Assembly: GCF_004027225.2 (NCBI RefSeq)
Contig: NC_044302.2
Coordinates: 38,724,949 to 38,788,948 of the forward strand
Source of the DNA: Strigops habroptila
Taxonomy: Eukaryota; Chordata; Aves; Psittaciformes; Psittacidae
Length of the DNA stretch: 64,000 nucleotides
Direction of reading: 5' to 3'
Made by a program: the position numbers and the translations under genes. The notes under the pieces were generated by a model. It was not told the origin of the DNA and made no database searches. It saw nothing but the letters and a program-made list of their open reading frames with translations. This document shows, piece after piece, positions 23,601-36,500 of the stretch. Position 1 is the stretch's first letter. Each line of letters opens with the position of its first letter.

Positions 23601-26600
23601 AGTTCTCAAACATTTTTCTGCATAAGCTGATTTTGGTAGCTCTGAAAGTATTTTTCTAAAACAGCACACTCAGGAACTGAGAGTTACTATTAATATAGAC
23701 CAGCCAGAAGCGGTTTCTTAGCACCTTGCACTTTCAAAAGCTTGGCCTTACTGTTGCGCTCATGTTTGTATCACTTTTGTTCTCCTCAAAAATGTTCAGG
23801 TGTTCTTTGACGTGAAGATTGGAGACAAAGATGTTGGCAGAATTGTAATTGGATTGTTTGGAAAAGTTGTCCCAAAGACTGTGGAGAACTTCATTACGCT
23901 GGCAACTGGAGAAGTATGTTTGCAGTTTTCTTCCACTTAAGTGTACTGAAGTTTGGTTTGAGAAGTAAATATTTGTTTAATGCTGTTTCAATTGTGAACT
24001 GTCAATCTTAATTCAGTGGAGCCTGTGCAAGAGTGCCATTCCCAAGGCTGTGCGCTGGTGTGTGACTTCTCAGGTCCTTGGGGCTTGGTTCACAAGATGT
24101 AATTATGAGATGCTGGATATTGCTACCTCAGACTGTCCTTGCCATGCAGATCTAGCATGTAGAGGTACTGTCGTAGGATATCAGTCAAATAAAGACAGTG
24201 GCTTTGATCACCTGCAAAATACCTGCTTTGTGGCAGTGCAGTCATCTGCATTCACCTGCATCTCAGTTTAATGTTCTTGCCAGTATTTGTATCTGGTGGT
24301 GGTATATTCTGTGAAATCTGGTCATTCACCCTGCGTGTTTCCATCTGACGACTGTATAGAACTGGATGTTATATTAATTTAAATAATTCTTTCATTTTCT
24401 TAGAGAGGATATGGATACAAAGGAAGTAAATTTCATCGTGTGATCAAAGACTTCATGATTCAAGGGGGAGACTTTACAGCTGGAGATGGATCAGGAGGTA
24501 ACATGCTTAGTATCTTCCAGGTTCCCTTTCCTTTCTTTGAATGTCTGCTGAAAAGATGGGCAAACCCACATAATTCTCTCAGTCTTTCAGCTCACATAAA
24601 TGAGAAAAAAAGAAAAAAAGTTTTAGATCATCTAGTACTTTTCCAGGCATCTTGGAACATGAGCTGCAATTATTTGGATTACTTGATCTTAAGTATGTGT
24701 AGAGCTTCCTTTGTCCTCAATTTTTGCAGATAGCTCTTTTCTGTTTGTGACTTGTCCCCCATTCAAGAAGCATGGCTTTGCGTGGTGGGCTGGAGCCATG
24801 CAACCAGCTGAGCTGCTCCTACAACATACTATCTCCAAAAGATGGATGTCTCCCCCCTTCCCCTGCTCTGCTTTGGGACAGCACTCCTCCACTGAGACAC
24901 TCACTGATTGCATGTATACGCGAACCAGTTCAAGTCATCCAGCAGAAAACTAATGCGTGATGAAACAGTGAAATCGCGTAGAGGGAAGGAAGGCAGGTAG
25001 GGAAGGAGCTCAGCCGGTTCTGTGGACACTTCAGAAACGTGCTTTGGGAGGGAATTTCAAAATGGGTAGTGAAATTAGAAAATTAGAGTCATGCCCTCTC
25101 CCCTTTTTTTCCCCATACTAAATTTAAAACCATGAACTTACTGATGGTGTGAATTCTGGCTGTGTCTATCACTCTTGAGCCTGCAGAAGAGTAGTTTAGT
25201 CCACTAAGGAGGGCAATCCCAGTGCAACATCTCTTGCATTGTGGCTTCTGATCTCTTCCTTTACACACACATGCTTCATGTGCTAGGATTTGAACTGCCT
25301 GCATACAATGTTAGGGATTTCCCAGCTCGGACAGAATGGAAAACACACATTCCTTTTCCTTGCAGTGAACAATGGTGAAGGCTATACCAAAGACACGGTT
25401 TTAGCATTAAAGGTAGGCAGTGTTTTTTGCTTGCTAATACCGTTTATTGGGATAGTATCTGGTGGTGTTGGGAGCAGCGTGACCACTGTGCTAGGCACTG
25501 TACAAATAAAGAATGAGACAGACTGCCTTCTCTTTTCAAAGTAATAGTGGTTTAAACATGACTCAAATGTTTTCTGTTCTGAACTATCTTAGAAACAACA
25601 AAATCCTTATGTAATATGGATGGTACAAATTCACAACAAGCCTTTTAGGCTAACCTCCATTTAGTCTACATATATTTCTAGACATGACTAAAGCGATTTA
25701 TTATTAGGAGGAAAGGTTGAGAAAGTAAACATTAAAATTGTCATAAAACATGGCAACCTAAGTTTTAGTGGCCATAAATAAATAATTTAAATTTGTTGAA
25801 TAGGTTGAAGTACACGTGTTCGGTGGTGTATGTAAGCAGGACCTTTGAAGGTGCTCAGCTTGCTTGTTAAATTCAAAGGATCAGCTTTAAATCATCATCA
25901 GCTTTAAATATTCTCTCCTTACATGCGATGTTTTAGCTTATCTTTTTCCTTACACCAAAATGCTTTTAGTGTGGAATCACTGACAATGGAACAGTGATGT
26001 TGCTGTGTTTACTCAAACAATGAATCTTCAAGTCCTGAATATACACTTCGTTTTTCCCATTTTTGAAATAAAGGGGGTTTTATTTTTTATTTTTTAAGTT
26101 TGCTTTCTGATTTTATATCATAGGAAGAAGCATCTATGGGGAAAAGTTTCCAGATGAGAACTTCAAGCTTAAACACTACGGAATTGGATGGGTTAGCATG
26201 GCTAATTCTGGTCCAGACACCAATGGATCCCAGTTCTTTATCAGTGTGACAAAGCCTTCCTGGTTAGATGGAAAACATGTAGTGTTTGGCAAAGTCCTTG
26301 ATGGAATGGTAAGCTGAAAATAGTGGCAAGATTAATCCAAGAAAATCTGGACAAGATCTGCCATGTTTTATCTACATTAGTGTAATTTACACCACTGTGG
26401 TTCCAAACAGTTGAGTGTTATTTAGTATGTACGTGGTAGAAGAGATTGTGAAGAGCCTGAAGCTGGATGATTTAGAAGTGAAATAGCAAATGGTGACTGC
26501 AGAAATGGAAACTTGCATCATGGCTCTGGCTTTCACAGCTGTTGTTTAGGCCACCAACCACCGAAATCAGCACTGACACCTTTGCAAATTACAAATGCAG

Positions 26601-27577
26601 AAAGTTCAGGTTCCCCTTTCACTAATGCTGTTAGCAATGAAATAATTGTATTTCTACAAGCTAAAGTCTAATTTTGTAGCATGTACTAGTTATGGATAAC
26701 GCTTTCACTGTTAGGCTTGAATGTAAAGTATACAAACATGCAAAACTGATCAAAAGCCAAATAGAATTTAAATTGAAAAATGGTACTTCCAACTGATCAT
26801 ACTCATAGTAGTCTGGTTTTCCTTTTAAGTCATTCAGTTTAATCTGTGTTTTGGAATGAACGGGGGAAACCTGAAGTGCTGTACTGACCAGTTCTTTGAG
26901 GAGGCTGAAAACCTCATCAGAACACTTTCCCCCACTCCCTCATTCATACTGAAGTTGGTTCTCATGAGCTACAGTAGTAGCTGAAAATTTTTGAGGAGAA
27001 ACTCAGACTAATTTTTAGTTTCGATTAATGCACCAGATTTCTTGAAGCTCAGTTATGCTGTTACGATTAGAAAAACAAGTACCTCTCATTCTTTATGATC
27101 TCTGGATTACACTTTCTGCTCATAGGCTACAGATAGGCCCTGTATGTGCTAGGGTCAATAAGCTGAAAGGATATTTTGAGTTGCCCCTGCATAATATTTT
27201 TGTTGGGTTAAGGTTTTTATGTAAGGGCAAACAACCTTCCTTCTTCTGTCAACTGTGTTTGCATTGTAGAGTGGCATGACTGTTCATGTGGGGGAAAAAA
27301 AAGCCATATGAGAACTCAGCAGGGTAAAGGTCTTTAAAGTGGCTTAGTATATAGTAATGCTTGGAGTGCTTAGCTGTTCACGTGGTCCCACTCTTGAGCC
27401 ACTGGAGTTTCCCTGGATAAACTGAACTCTCCTCTTTTTTGTTAACAGTCTGTGGTGCACTCGATAGAACTCCAGCAGACAGATGAACACGACCGGCCCC
27501 TTCAAGACTGTGTGATTGTGAACAGTGGCAAAATAGCTGTAAAAGAACCATTTGTAGTTGAAGTAGGTGACTGGTGA
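20515..27577 (+). CDS. PPIC: Peptidyl-prolyl cis-trans isomerase C (cyclophilin C), complete
   Basis: Five coding exons join in frame: 20515-20622, 23800-23913, 24404-24497, 26124-26308 and 27449-27577 (TGA at 27575-27577), giving 209 residues; human PPIC has 212. All introns are GT-AG. Residues 1-25 form a hydrophobic signal peptide, followed by the [11 protein letters not shown] segment shared with human PPIC. The rest is one cyclophilin domain. The usual catalytic and pocket residues are present: R86, F91 and Q94 in [16 protein letters not shown]142 and F144 in NGSQFFI, W152 and H157 in [10 protein letters not shown]. The enzyme speeds cis-trans isomerisation of Xaa-Pro bonds in proteins of the secretory pathway and binds cyclosporin in its family. 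It ends VEVGDW, like PPIC and unlike PPIB. The start at 20515 has G at -3 and +4. An in-frame ATG at 20455 has weaker context. Confidence 0.97.
20623..23799 (+). other. PPIC intron 1
   Basis: 3,177 bp. The first 300 bp are CpG-island sequence and give long shadow frames on both strands that are composition effects. The remainder is AT-rich with no exon, repeat or RNA gene that I recognise. The acceptor reads tgttcag. Confidence 0.9.
23800..23913 (+). CDS. PPIC: PPIC coding exon 2
   Basis: Residues 37-74, from [20 protein letters not shown] through [11 protein letters not shown], the N-terminal beta strands of the cyclophilin fold. Phase 0 at both ends; donor gtatgt. Confidence 0.96.
23914..24403 (+). 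other. PPIC intron 2
   Basis: 490 bp, donor gtatgt and acceptor ttttcttag. Nothing else recognised. Confidence 0.9.
24404..24497 (+). CDS. PPIC: PPIC coding exon 3 (catalytic arginine)
   Basis: Residues 75-105 plus one base of codon 106. Carries [16 protein letters not shown] with catalytic R86 and pocket residues F91 and Q94. Ends in phase 1; donor gtaaca. Confidence 0.96.
24498..26123 (+). other. PPIC intron 3
   Basis: 1,626 bp. No further exon or clear transposon; acceptor atcatag. Short open frames are not supported by any family match. Confidence 0.9.
26124..26308 (+). CDS. PPIC: PPIC coding exon 4 (cyclosporin-pocket core)
   Basis: Completes codon 106 and runs to residue 167. Carries [16 protein letters not shown] and [10 protein letters not shown], with Q142, F144, W152 and H157 of the active site. 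Codon 107 is Arg where human PPIC has Val, a position where cyclophilins vary. Donor gtaagc. Confidence 0.96.
26309..27448 (+). other. PPIC intron 4
   Basis: 1,140 bp, acceptor gttaacag after a T-rich run. Nothing else recognised. Confidence 0.9.
27449..27577 (+). CDS. PPIC: PPIC coding exon 5 and stop
   Basis: Residues 168-209, from [20 protein letters not shown] to VVEVGDW, then TGA. Phase 0 start. The last exon continues into the 3' UTR. Confidence 0.96.
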   Translation, partial: SVVHSIELQQTDEHDRPLQDCVIVNSGKIAVKEPFVVEVGDW

Positions 27578-28020
27578 GACCAACAGTCAGAATGGAAAGT
27601 AAAACTTACCACGTCTCTTTAAGGCTTGTTTTTGACTGATCTCAATCATCTATTGAGTTTTCTGCTCAAAATATATCAGGCTGTATTAGGTAATACTTAT
27701 ATTTGCCAAACACATAAAAGATACGAGCATTTATATAACAATTTTATGGAGCTGTCCCTCCTTGAAGTTCATGACATATCTCATTAAATTGCAGAAAAAG
27801 TCTTTAATGAAAAATTTTAGATGCATTTCTATTTTTTCAAGGTCTGAAATAAAGTCACTTTGTTATTTTTGGAAATTTTTGCAGCGTTTCCACCTTTTCA
27901 ACTGAAAATATTATTTTCTGTAACAGTATCAGCATTTCTAAAATTGAAAAAAAAACAACCAAAAACGTGTTTTTAATAAACTAACTTTGATTTCAAATAA
28001 AGACTTAATGAAAAGCTTTT
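27578..28020 (+). terminator. PPIC 3' UTR and polyadenylation signals
   Basis: Three AATAAA hexamers follow the stop codon: 27848-27853, 27975-27980 and 27996-28001. The first would give a 3' UTR of about 290 bases, the last two about 440. The sequence after the last is T-rich and then C-rich. Which is used cannot be told from sequence. Confidence 0.7.
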
Positions 28021-29536
28021 TCTATATCCTTTCCCCCCATATCCCCAGCCTCTTTTATCACCTTATTTGATTCTGCAAAATGTGTAGGGGGTGCTGCTTC
28101 CCAGGAAACAAGGTGGTAAGGTTAGAGCAGGGATGGTAAATTTCTCTAATCTTAGTGTGTCAAAATCCATGCTGTCTTCCTAAAAAGCAACAGTATTCAC
28201 ATGCAGTCCTGTAATCAAGAAAGAACAGCTCTGTCTACTGTTAAATAAGATAATCAGTTAGTAACTGTTTAAAACAGAAGAGTCCTTGCTTTACAGCACA
28301 GTGAATTTTGTAACTCCTAGCTAAAGTTAGTTGTGATAAATGCTGCTTTTTTTGCAGTTTTGCTCTATGTCAGAGATGCAACTTTAGGTTCACTGTTTTT
28401 ATAATGCTTCTGAAGTAACTCAAGCTGACAGCTTAACTGGTAGCTTTGAAACAAGGTCAGCGTAAGGTACCACTTAGAGGCAGCTCAGTTTGTTAGGTTC
28501 TTTAATGAGTCACGTAGTGCTTCACAGGAAAGAGAGAGATGTGGATTTTTTTCTCTTGAGTTTCCAGTGTTTCAAAACTCGGGCTAGAATAGCCGATGCT
28601 AAGATCTGCAGAAAGATTCGCCCACCTGCACAGTTTACAGCACACCACTTACCTTTGTGGTAACAAGTTTCCTGAAGGGTGTCTTGGTGACCGGGTGTGG
28701 TATCCAGACTGTGTGCTGCAGGGGAGAGCGTGAATGGGACAGCGCAGAGCATGTAGGTACCTACTGGCACCCCCCAGGAAAACACTGTGGGCAGGTACTT
28801 ACCTCTGCTTCACCTGAGAGGTCACCTGCAGTTCAAGGGGTGCTTCTGCTGGTTCACCATTTGCAGCGCTGGGGCCTCTCTTGAGGGTAAATACTGACAC
28901 TTCTTGTAGAAACACAAGAAAGGGTGACTGTCCTCTTTAAACAGAGTTAGAGGAGGGTCTCTGAATGTGCCTAGTACTAGGCAATCAGGCTTCCATCTTA
29001 CCGCTGTTCATTTTTATTTCTAGTGCTTCAAGTAAAATTCTCTGGGAAGCAGCACCGGGAAGGAGTGTTAGTAAGAGTGAGAAAGCCTCAGACTCCCCCA
29101 GATAGCTCAATTTCTGCAAGTAGGTGAAAGCTTTTCTGGCAGCTGATGCTGCAGATGATGTAGAGAGTTCTGCTGACTGAACAAATGCTGTGGTCACAGG
29201 CCCACCCTTTCATCACTCCCAGGCAGCTTCAAAACCCATGCGCTGCCAGGACCAGACTGCTGCCCTGCCTAGCTTTGCCAGTATGGCTTTTCTGCAACGC
29301 TTCCTTTCTCTGAGCCCAGTGACTCGCTGGCTCTTCAATTACGCTGATTTTTTTCCACCAAAACATGCACTTTTATAAGTCTCTCATGCTCACATAGCAT
29401 GCTGCTGAGAGTCTTAAATGAGCAGACCACCAGGTATTTTCTTGTGCTCCGTGTGGAGGTGTCAGTGAGACCATCTCTGATGACATAAGCTCAGAGAAAT
29501 GTTTGAATAGAAATGCAAAGAAAACACACTGAAGCA
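28021..29536. other. Tail-to-tail gap between PPIC and SNX24
   Basis: About 1.5 kb of somewhat GC-richer DNA between the 3' ends of two converging genes. No exon recognised on either strand. A perfect 12-bp palindrome, GTAGGTACCTAC, lies at 28753-28764. Confidence 0.65.
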
Positions 29537-30499
29537 GTACATTCATGTTCTAGTACTTTATTTTGTAAGGTCCAGTAGCACACATACAAATTTCCAGTTA
29601 AATCTGAACAAATATATATATATAATTATACATCTATCATTTTTAGTTTTATTAATTTACTACTTAATCATATTCTTGCTTTAGCTTACCACAGAGCTGT
29701 GTGCTCTGTGACTTACAAAATGTTAAGATATGGATTACAGTCTGCAAGTTGATGTGAAGAGTAAACATACACAGATTAGATGTCATAACTGAATGGAGTT
29801 GCGTAAATGCCATGAAAAATCCCCTGGTAGATAAAATCATTTCAGCTGAAATCTACAAAATTTCCTGAGAGCGAGCTATGTATTTCAAAACATGAAAGCA
29901 TGTTTTCCAATAGAAACTCTCCATACAGGTGCACTGGCTCTTTTCCAACCTGATACTAAGGAGCAGATTCAAAATAATTTAAGAGAAATGAACAAAATAC
30001 TGAAAGTTGCTTTCAGTTTCTTCTTGCCTTAATCTTTTTTTTTTTTTTTTTGGTGCAATTTCTCACACAGTCTCTTAAGTGCCAGCACTTTTAATACATC
30101 CAGTGCCAGCAATGGGTAGTATGCTGGGAAAAATCCCGTTGTAAAAAACGCTTAGTGTAATTTATGATAGAAATTACAGAAATAATTAGTAAAGCTTTCA
30201 ATTCTTTTCAAAGGTTAGTGTAATTCAGTGTATGACTTTCAGGTTTTAGTGTTAAATAGTTAGAACATATCAACATATAAAGGTATAAATAATTTCAATA
30301 CTGTTGTTTCCATATAATTTTTTTTTTTAAAGCAGCAATTGTGGTGATTTTATTTAAAAAGATCTAATGCTTGAACCTAAACTGAGGTTGTGCCTTTTCC
30401 TTCTGAGCATAATTTCCACATCTCAGATACTTATTCCTGTTAATTCCATTACACGTGACTCGGAGACTTGTTTCAGCTTCTTCTAGCCGCGCATTACTT
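29537..30499 (-). terminator. SNX24 3' UTR and polyadenylation signals
   Basis: On the minus strand AATAAA hexamers lie at 30354-30349, 29653-29648 and 29562-29557. The last would give a 3' UTR of about 960 bases. A run of 17 T on the plus strand at 30035-30051 is an A-run in the transcript. A 7-bp stem (29690-29696 with 29704-29710) also lies here. End points are inferred. Confidence 0.6.
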
Positions 30500-30570
30500 C
30501 TACCTGGGCAGTAAATGAGGATAAAATATTCCATGTAGAATGCCTTCTATAACTACGTTTGGAAAGTCAT
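30500..30570 (-). CDS. SNX24: SNX24 last coding exon
   Basis: 71 nt. Completes Asp, then reads DFPNVVIEGILHGIFYPHLL and PR before TAG. It matches the human C-terminus except at a few positions (V to I, Q to L). Confidence 0.95.
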
Positions 30571-33500
30571 CTGAAAAGAAAAAAGAAAGAACCTTGCTTT
30601 CTTACCTGTGCCAGCACAATATAAATGTTTTTATGAGACTTAACTAGGTAAGGCCTCATATGATGTGGGTTACTGCATCACTCCACTGTTCACCCGTGCT
30701 GGGGATGTGCCATTAGTAATGCTGGTTCAGCATTAAAGCCACTTTAGTGTAGCACTGGGCATTGCATGAATGCGCTGCCAGATTTGTAGCTTATTGATTC
30801 AAAGGGATGTTCTAATACTTAATGCTGCTAGGCTCCAGCTCTTTATCTGAATCTTTTCTCACAAGGAAGATGGATTACACTGGCAATTCAATTTCTAACA
30901 AAATCTCAATATACTTGAAGAAATTCCAAGATTGCTACTGGGAATACTTCAAAGCTGTTTTTCCATTGTGGTTTACAGAGATGTTTAGCCTGAGAAGACT
31001 TGAGGATGCCTGTACAGTCAGAGATGATTATTTGAGGCAGGAAAATTTCAGGGTGTCTAATCAACGTAAAACGTCATGCATGACAAAAAGTCATCCTATA
31101 ATATCTGAAGTTACAAAACTGCCACTATGTTCTTTCTTACCACAAATGTAGAGGAAACTGGCACTGAATTTTCATATCAAATTTAGCATAAAAGAATTTC
31201 CTGATAGAACACAGTAATAGATCCATGCAGGGGAACGTAAGAATGTACATTACTGAAGTGAAACTATTTTTCAAATGCACCAACTCCTGCGTTTTTAATG
31301 GAGGGTTCACTTAAATCAGAGGGCATTAAGAGTAAGAATTTCTGATCACGTCTTACAATCTTAAAATTGCTACTATGCTGGGATATGGACTGGCCTAGAA
31401 GAACAGACTATTTATAGAATCATAGAATCACAGACTGGTTATAGTTGGAAAGGACGTTAAGTTCATCGAGATCAACACCCCTGCCATGGGCTGGGACACC
31501 TTCCACTAGACTATGTCGCCTAAGGCTCTGTTCAGCCTGGCCTTGAACACTGCCAGGGATGGAGCATTTACCACTTATTTGGGCAACCTGTTCTTATACA
31601 GAACTTTCCACACTAATCAGATCTTTCCTTCACTTATCAGTCTACAGGTTATTCAAAATGGGGAGATGTAACTTTTATAAAAATCATTAGATACTTGGTA
31701 AGTTAGACCACCGAATGTGGGTGGGAGTTAGGTTTTGCCCCTCATTCTTTCGTTAAAATATTTCTGGAGGTAAAAATATTGAGCAAAAAGTAGATTTGGA
31801 CTTGGTTAAGGAAAAAAAAAAATCCTTACTAGCTCAGAGGTGTTATCTCATAGGTATTAATAAGGTGATTCCCATGTATTAAAGATGCTATAAACATATT
31901 TTAGGAAGTTCTAACGAACTGCAACATCCACTGTGAACAATACATGAATAATTCTCCCAGCTTCTCATAGTAAGTCATAATTATAAATTACTTGTTAATA
32001 TTTTGAAACCAATAATGATTCCTCAAGTTCTGCAAGCTCAGCTATCCCCAGTCACCGTGGTAGAATAACCCTATGCTGTTGTCATTAATGTTATTAAAAA
32101 TACACTTGTAAGGGCAATCTGATGCTTTTCTTCTAAATTAAACGCTGCAGTTCCAGAAACCAGTTTTTACTGGATCTTCTGTAACATACAGAATATATAG
32201 GAAAATGAGTATTGATTTAAAAAATGATACAACTTTACAGCATCAGATTTACTGTGAGGCTTTGTTGCTAAAAAAAATAAAGTATATTAATTTAAGTTAA
32301 ATGTATAAATACAGGGAAGCACAATCTTGCAAATCTGTGATACTTAATATGGCTTAAAGAATCATCAGAACAGTTTTTGAACCTGTGACAATAAATCTGA
32401 GATTCCATTTTTTAGCTTCTGAGGAACCATTTTCAATTTGCAGCATTTTAGATTTTTCCTTAATTTTTCTTAAAAATAGTACATGTTGGGGTTTTTTCCC
32501 CACCCCCTAAAAATGGAATGGCCACCTTACACAAAAGGCGATGTGCTCATGCACTCAGAAACATCATGGAAAAGCGAGAGTGAAAATCAATGAGGGTTTT
32601 AACTGTGAGTCTTATTTTTGCAAAGTTGTCTTGCAACTCAAAAATGTTTTAAGTCCAGTCATCAGAATAATAGCAAGATGGTATTTTATGAAGACAAGTA
32701 ACAGTGCAATGAAGGGGAGGAAAAAGTGTTCTTCGAGTAATATGTTGCAGACAGAACTGTGAATTTCATTAAAAAACCCCACAAATACACGATCTCCTAT
32801 TTTATGGGAAAATGTTAACACAGGCATTCCTGTATCCAGGGAAGAACAACTCCACTTCTGAGCCAAACAACCCTCACAGATCACCTTCGAAGACTACACA
32901 AACTGAATAGTTATTCATTTGGACACTTATTTTTGGTCTCAGTTTGAACAACCTTGGCTGTTTTTTTACAAATGAATCAGAGTCTATCAAAGTAAGAACT
33001 GATCTGAGAAGGAAAATTTTAGAAAGCTCATCTATATTTTCTCTATGCTGCAAACTGAAAATAAAGGAAGAATTAAAGGCAATGTCTAAAACCTGTAAAA
33101 ACTTTGTTTCTTTCTAACTAGACTAGACTCTAACCAGTAGAGCTTCCAGACTTACGACTCGGTTTTCTTCCCTCTTTAAACTACAACTCACATTCTAATT
33201 TGTGTTTTAATTCAAGTTAAAGAGTAACTTGCAAATGAATTTGATGTTTTAGGGTCTTCAGATACAAAGAATATTCATCTGCCACATGACATTCTAAATA
33301 CTGTGTGTCAAGGCCAGAAAATGCCTTGGCAAAGGCCATAGAAGTCTTTTGTTTCAGATGTCATTAATGAGGCCTACTTAATATTTAAACATGGCATGCA
33401 TTAGAAGAGGCTTTTATCTTAATCCAAGTAACACACTACTTACAGAAGTAGTTACGAAATTCATTACGAAGTTCCTAATGATTGCAAGAAAAGGAAGCTC

Positions 33501-36500
33501 AGCCTTACTCAGAGTATACGTTAGGGAAGGAAGACAAATACCATCACAAAACTGCAAAATCCTGACTAGAAGTCTTACAGCAAAACGTTACATGTTGGCT
33601 AGAAACACTAAGTGCTGTCTTCATTTTCAGAGTAACTGACCATGAAATCCATTTTCTCTCTCATGAATGATACGGAATTAAATTATGTTCATAATTTACA
33701 CCTTGCTCTCGAGGAATCCAAGTTTGCAATTAGGAGGAGCTTTAAACAGTTAGATTAAAACATGCAATGTGATCCACTCTAAATACTAGTATAGGTAGCA
33801 TCTGGACCAACTTTTAGACAGGGGTATTTCTGCAGGTTCTTCTGCATTGTGTTGTCACTTGGGTCAGGAGTGATCTTGTAAAGTGATCATCTCTCCATTA
33901 CCAACCTGTGCTTTGGTGTATTGATTTTGTGATGTGTGCTCCAGCCTCAGATGTGCATTCAGTCCAGGTGACCAGACCAGTGCTAAGTCAAGTCTAAAAG
34001 ACTAAAAACTAAACAACCTTTTAATGTGTCTTCTGATGTGGACCTTGGTCACACAAGATCTCTGCACTCACTGTTTCACTCTAGAACTACAACTTCAAGT
34101 TCAGGAAGACTCTACAGGGTCAATACCACTGGCCCACACCACTAGCTAGAGTGGACACTGCCAGCCAGAGAGACTATTTACACCTCTCAAAATACATAAG
34201 CCTGGTCCTATGGTTTTGAAAAATAGCCTGAAAAAAATAACAGAATCACAGAACGACTGCAACTGGAAAAGACCTCCAGAGGTGGTCTGGTCCAACCTCC
34301 TGCTCAAGTAGGGACACCCAGAGCCAGTTGCCCAGGAGCATGTCCAGAGAGCTCTTCAGCATCTCTAAGGATGGAAACTCCACCTCCTCTCTGGTGACCT
34401 GTGCCAGGGCTCAGTCACTCTCACAGCAAGAGTGTCTGCCACTGGGCACCACTGAAAAGAGCCTGGCTTTGTCTTCTTTACACCCTCCCTTCAGGTATTT
34501 ATATACATCTTGAGAAAATCTGAACGAAGCACACTTCACTGGCTAAGAAACTGCAAGCAAACATGTGTTCTTTCCTAAATACACTCTTAAAAATTTTATG
34601 ATGTTCAAGGCAGCTCAAGAACCTCCCTCTTGATTTCAGTGCAGTATTTTCTAAAATCAAACAAAATGCTACATGAAAAAAAAAAAATCTTAATTTGCAG
34701 CTCTGGGAGAAAATTCTCCCTTGAAAGTGTAATTACATTTTTAATACAAAATTTAGTAGAAGTATCAGTTCAAACAAGTAAAATGATAAAACCAGGAGGA
34801 ACACACTACTAAAAATATTTTTTTTTTACCTGCACACATTTAATTTAAAACAGAGGGTAAGTTCTCTGAATTAATAATGCAAAGAACTTACTTTTTATTA
34901 AAAAAAAAAAAGCAAAAGGAAAAAAGAGTTTATTAGCAGCTCTTTCAAATACTTTTTTGAACCATGTATTAAGAGATGAAGGTTAACACAAATGTTCTGT
35001 GAAATGCATCAATTAAAGTATACATTCTTCTCCCTCCCCACTCCCCCAAAAGAGCTCTAGAGGTTATAAATGATAAGAAATAGTAGTAATCCAAATGGAA
35101 ATACAAACATGCTTGCAGGAGATAAACTGGTGTTTAGGGAAAAAGCACTTACAAAGGACTGGGTTTCTAAGTTCAAATCCTTCAGGCAAAACAGCCCAAA
35201 GGGTCAAGAAGAAGAAAAGAAAAGCAATATGTTCTTTGTCTTTTGACTTGAATTCTCAGTAGGTTTGTCTGAGAGAAGAACTGGGGGATAAAATTCCACC
35301 CTTTTATAAATTGCCCACCCCATTTAGTGTCTTAATGGTTTCTTACACAAGAACTATCATTTTATTGGCAGGTTATTAGATTTTGGACCAGTGTCATCTG
35401 ACCAGTATTAATAATAACGTGGTTTATGTGGTGCAGGGTCAGAGCAGTAAAGCACTGTTAACAGATGACAGGTTTGATTACCGTTGGCTTTAGGCAAGAC
35501 ATATGGATCCCTTAGGAACAGCAGCACAGGCTGGTGGGACAGTTTGCTGGAAAGGTCAAGAACAGGGATGTCAGTATCAAGGGACAGCAAACAGAATATT
35601 GTACAAACTAGCTTTGATAAAGTGAGGTGTCCGAGCCACGCAGGAGCCATGGCCAGTGTGCTTCTGCACACCAGTGCTGCCCAAAAAGAGCAGGTTCTAT
35701 CTCCTGGGAGCAAAGCTCACCGTTCCTTGGCTGCACAGCAAAACTGCTAATGTGAAGCTGAGGTGAAGGGGCTGTGTCCTGGAGGGGCAGCTGGCAGCTG
35801 GCTTTGAGACCTCCCTGGTACCTGATGTAATGCAGGCTGCAAGATCACCTACAATCACTGCCGTTGGTAGCTCCTCGCAGGGCTGTCTCCCATCCTGGCC
35901 ACAGTACAGACATCCCCTACCAGCCCTCTTCCCTCTGCTCTGTACGTGCGCATGCCAAGTAGTTCAACCAGGTAGATACAAAGCCCTGTCAAATGCATAG
36001 GGGAGAACCCAAACCTCTAATTCCTTCTGGTAAATCTTCTTGTTACTTAAAATACATTTCAATGGGTAAAAACATTCACAGAAATTATTTCAGAGCTAGC
36101 AGTACTCTAGTAGGGTTTTGCAAGGAATTTCTCAATAAAAGCATAAGGATGCTCAATTCACACTACAATGGGTGGATCTACCATAGCTGATGAAACTAGC
36201 CATAATATTTAACAAACACATCTAATTTTAATACTAAACTACTGCCATTTTGTCGACTGCACCAAACAAATACAGCAAACACCAATAATTTCAAGTAGTT
36301 TTTTAATCTGGTGTCCTTGAAAAAGTAGGCATCAGGCTTACCTTGATTCTTCAGATTCTGTTTCATCAAAAGAGCTGCAAGTAAAGTGAGAAGAAACTTT
36401 GGTTAAACAAAATTAACTCTACAGTAAAAAAAAAACAAACCAAAAAATCCTTTAAAAGAACCATCAAAAGGAGGAATCTTTTACTAGTCAGTAGTTGCAT

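Larger units (their letters stand above)
30571..35481 (-). other. SNX24 last intron
   Basis: 4,911 bp, with two CR1 fragments inside (31414-31596 and 34241-34510). The donor is gtaatc and the acceptor ttcttttcag. A-runs at 31808-31820, 34676-34687 and 34901-34911 are simple sequence. No other exon recognised. Confidence 0.88.
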
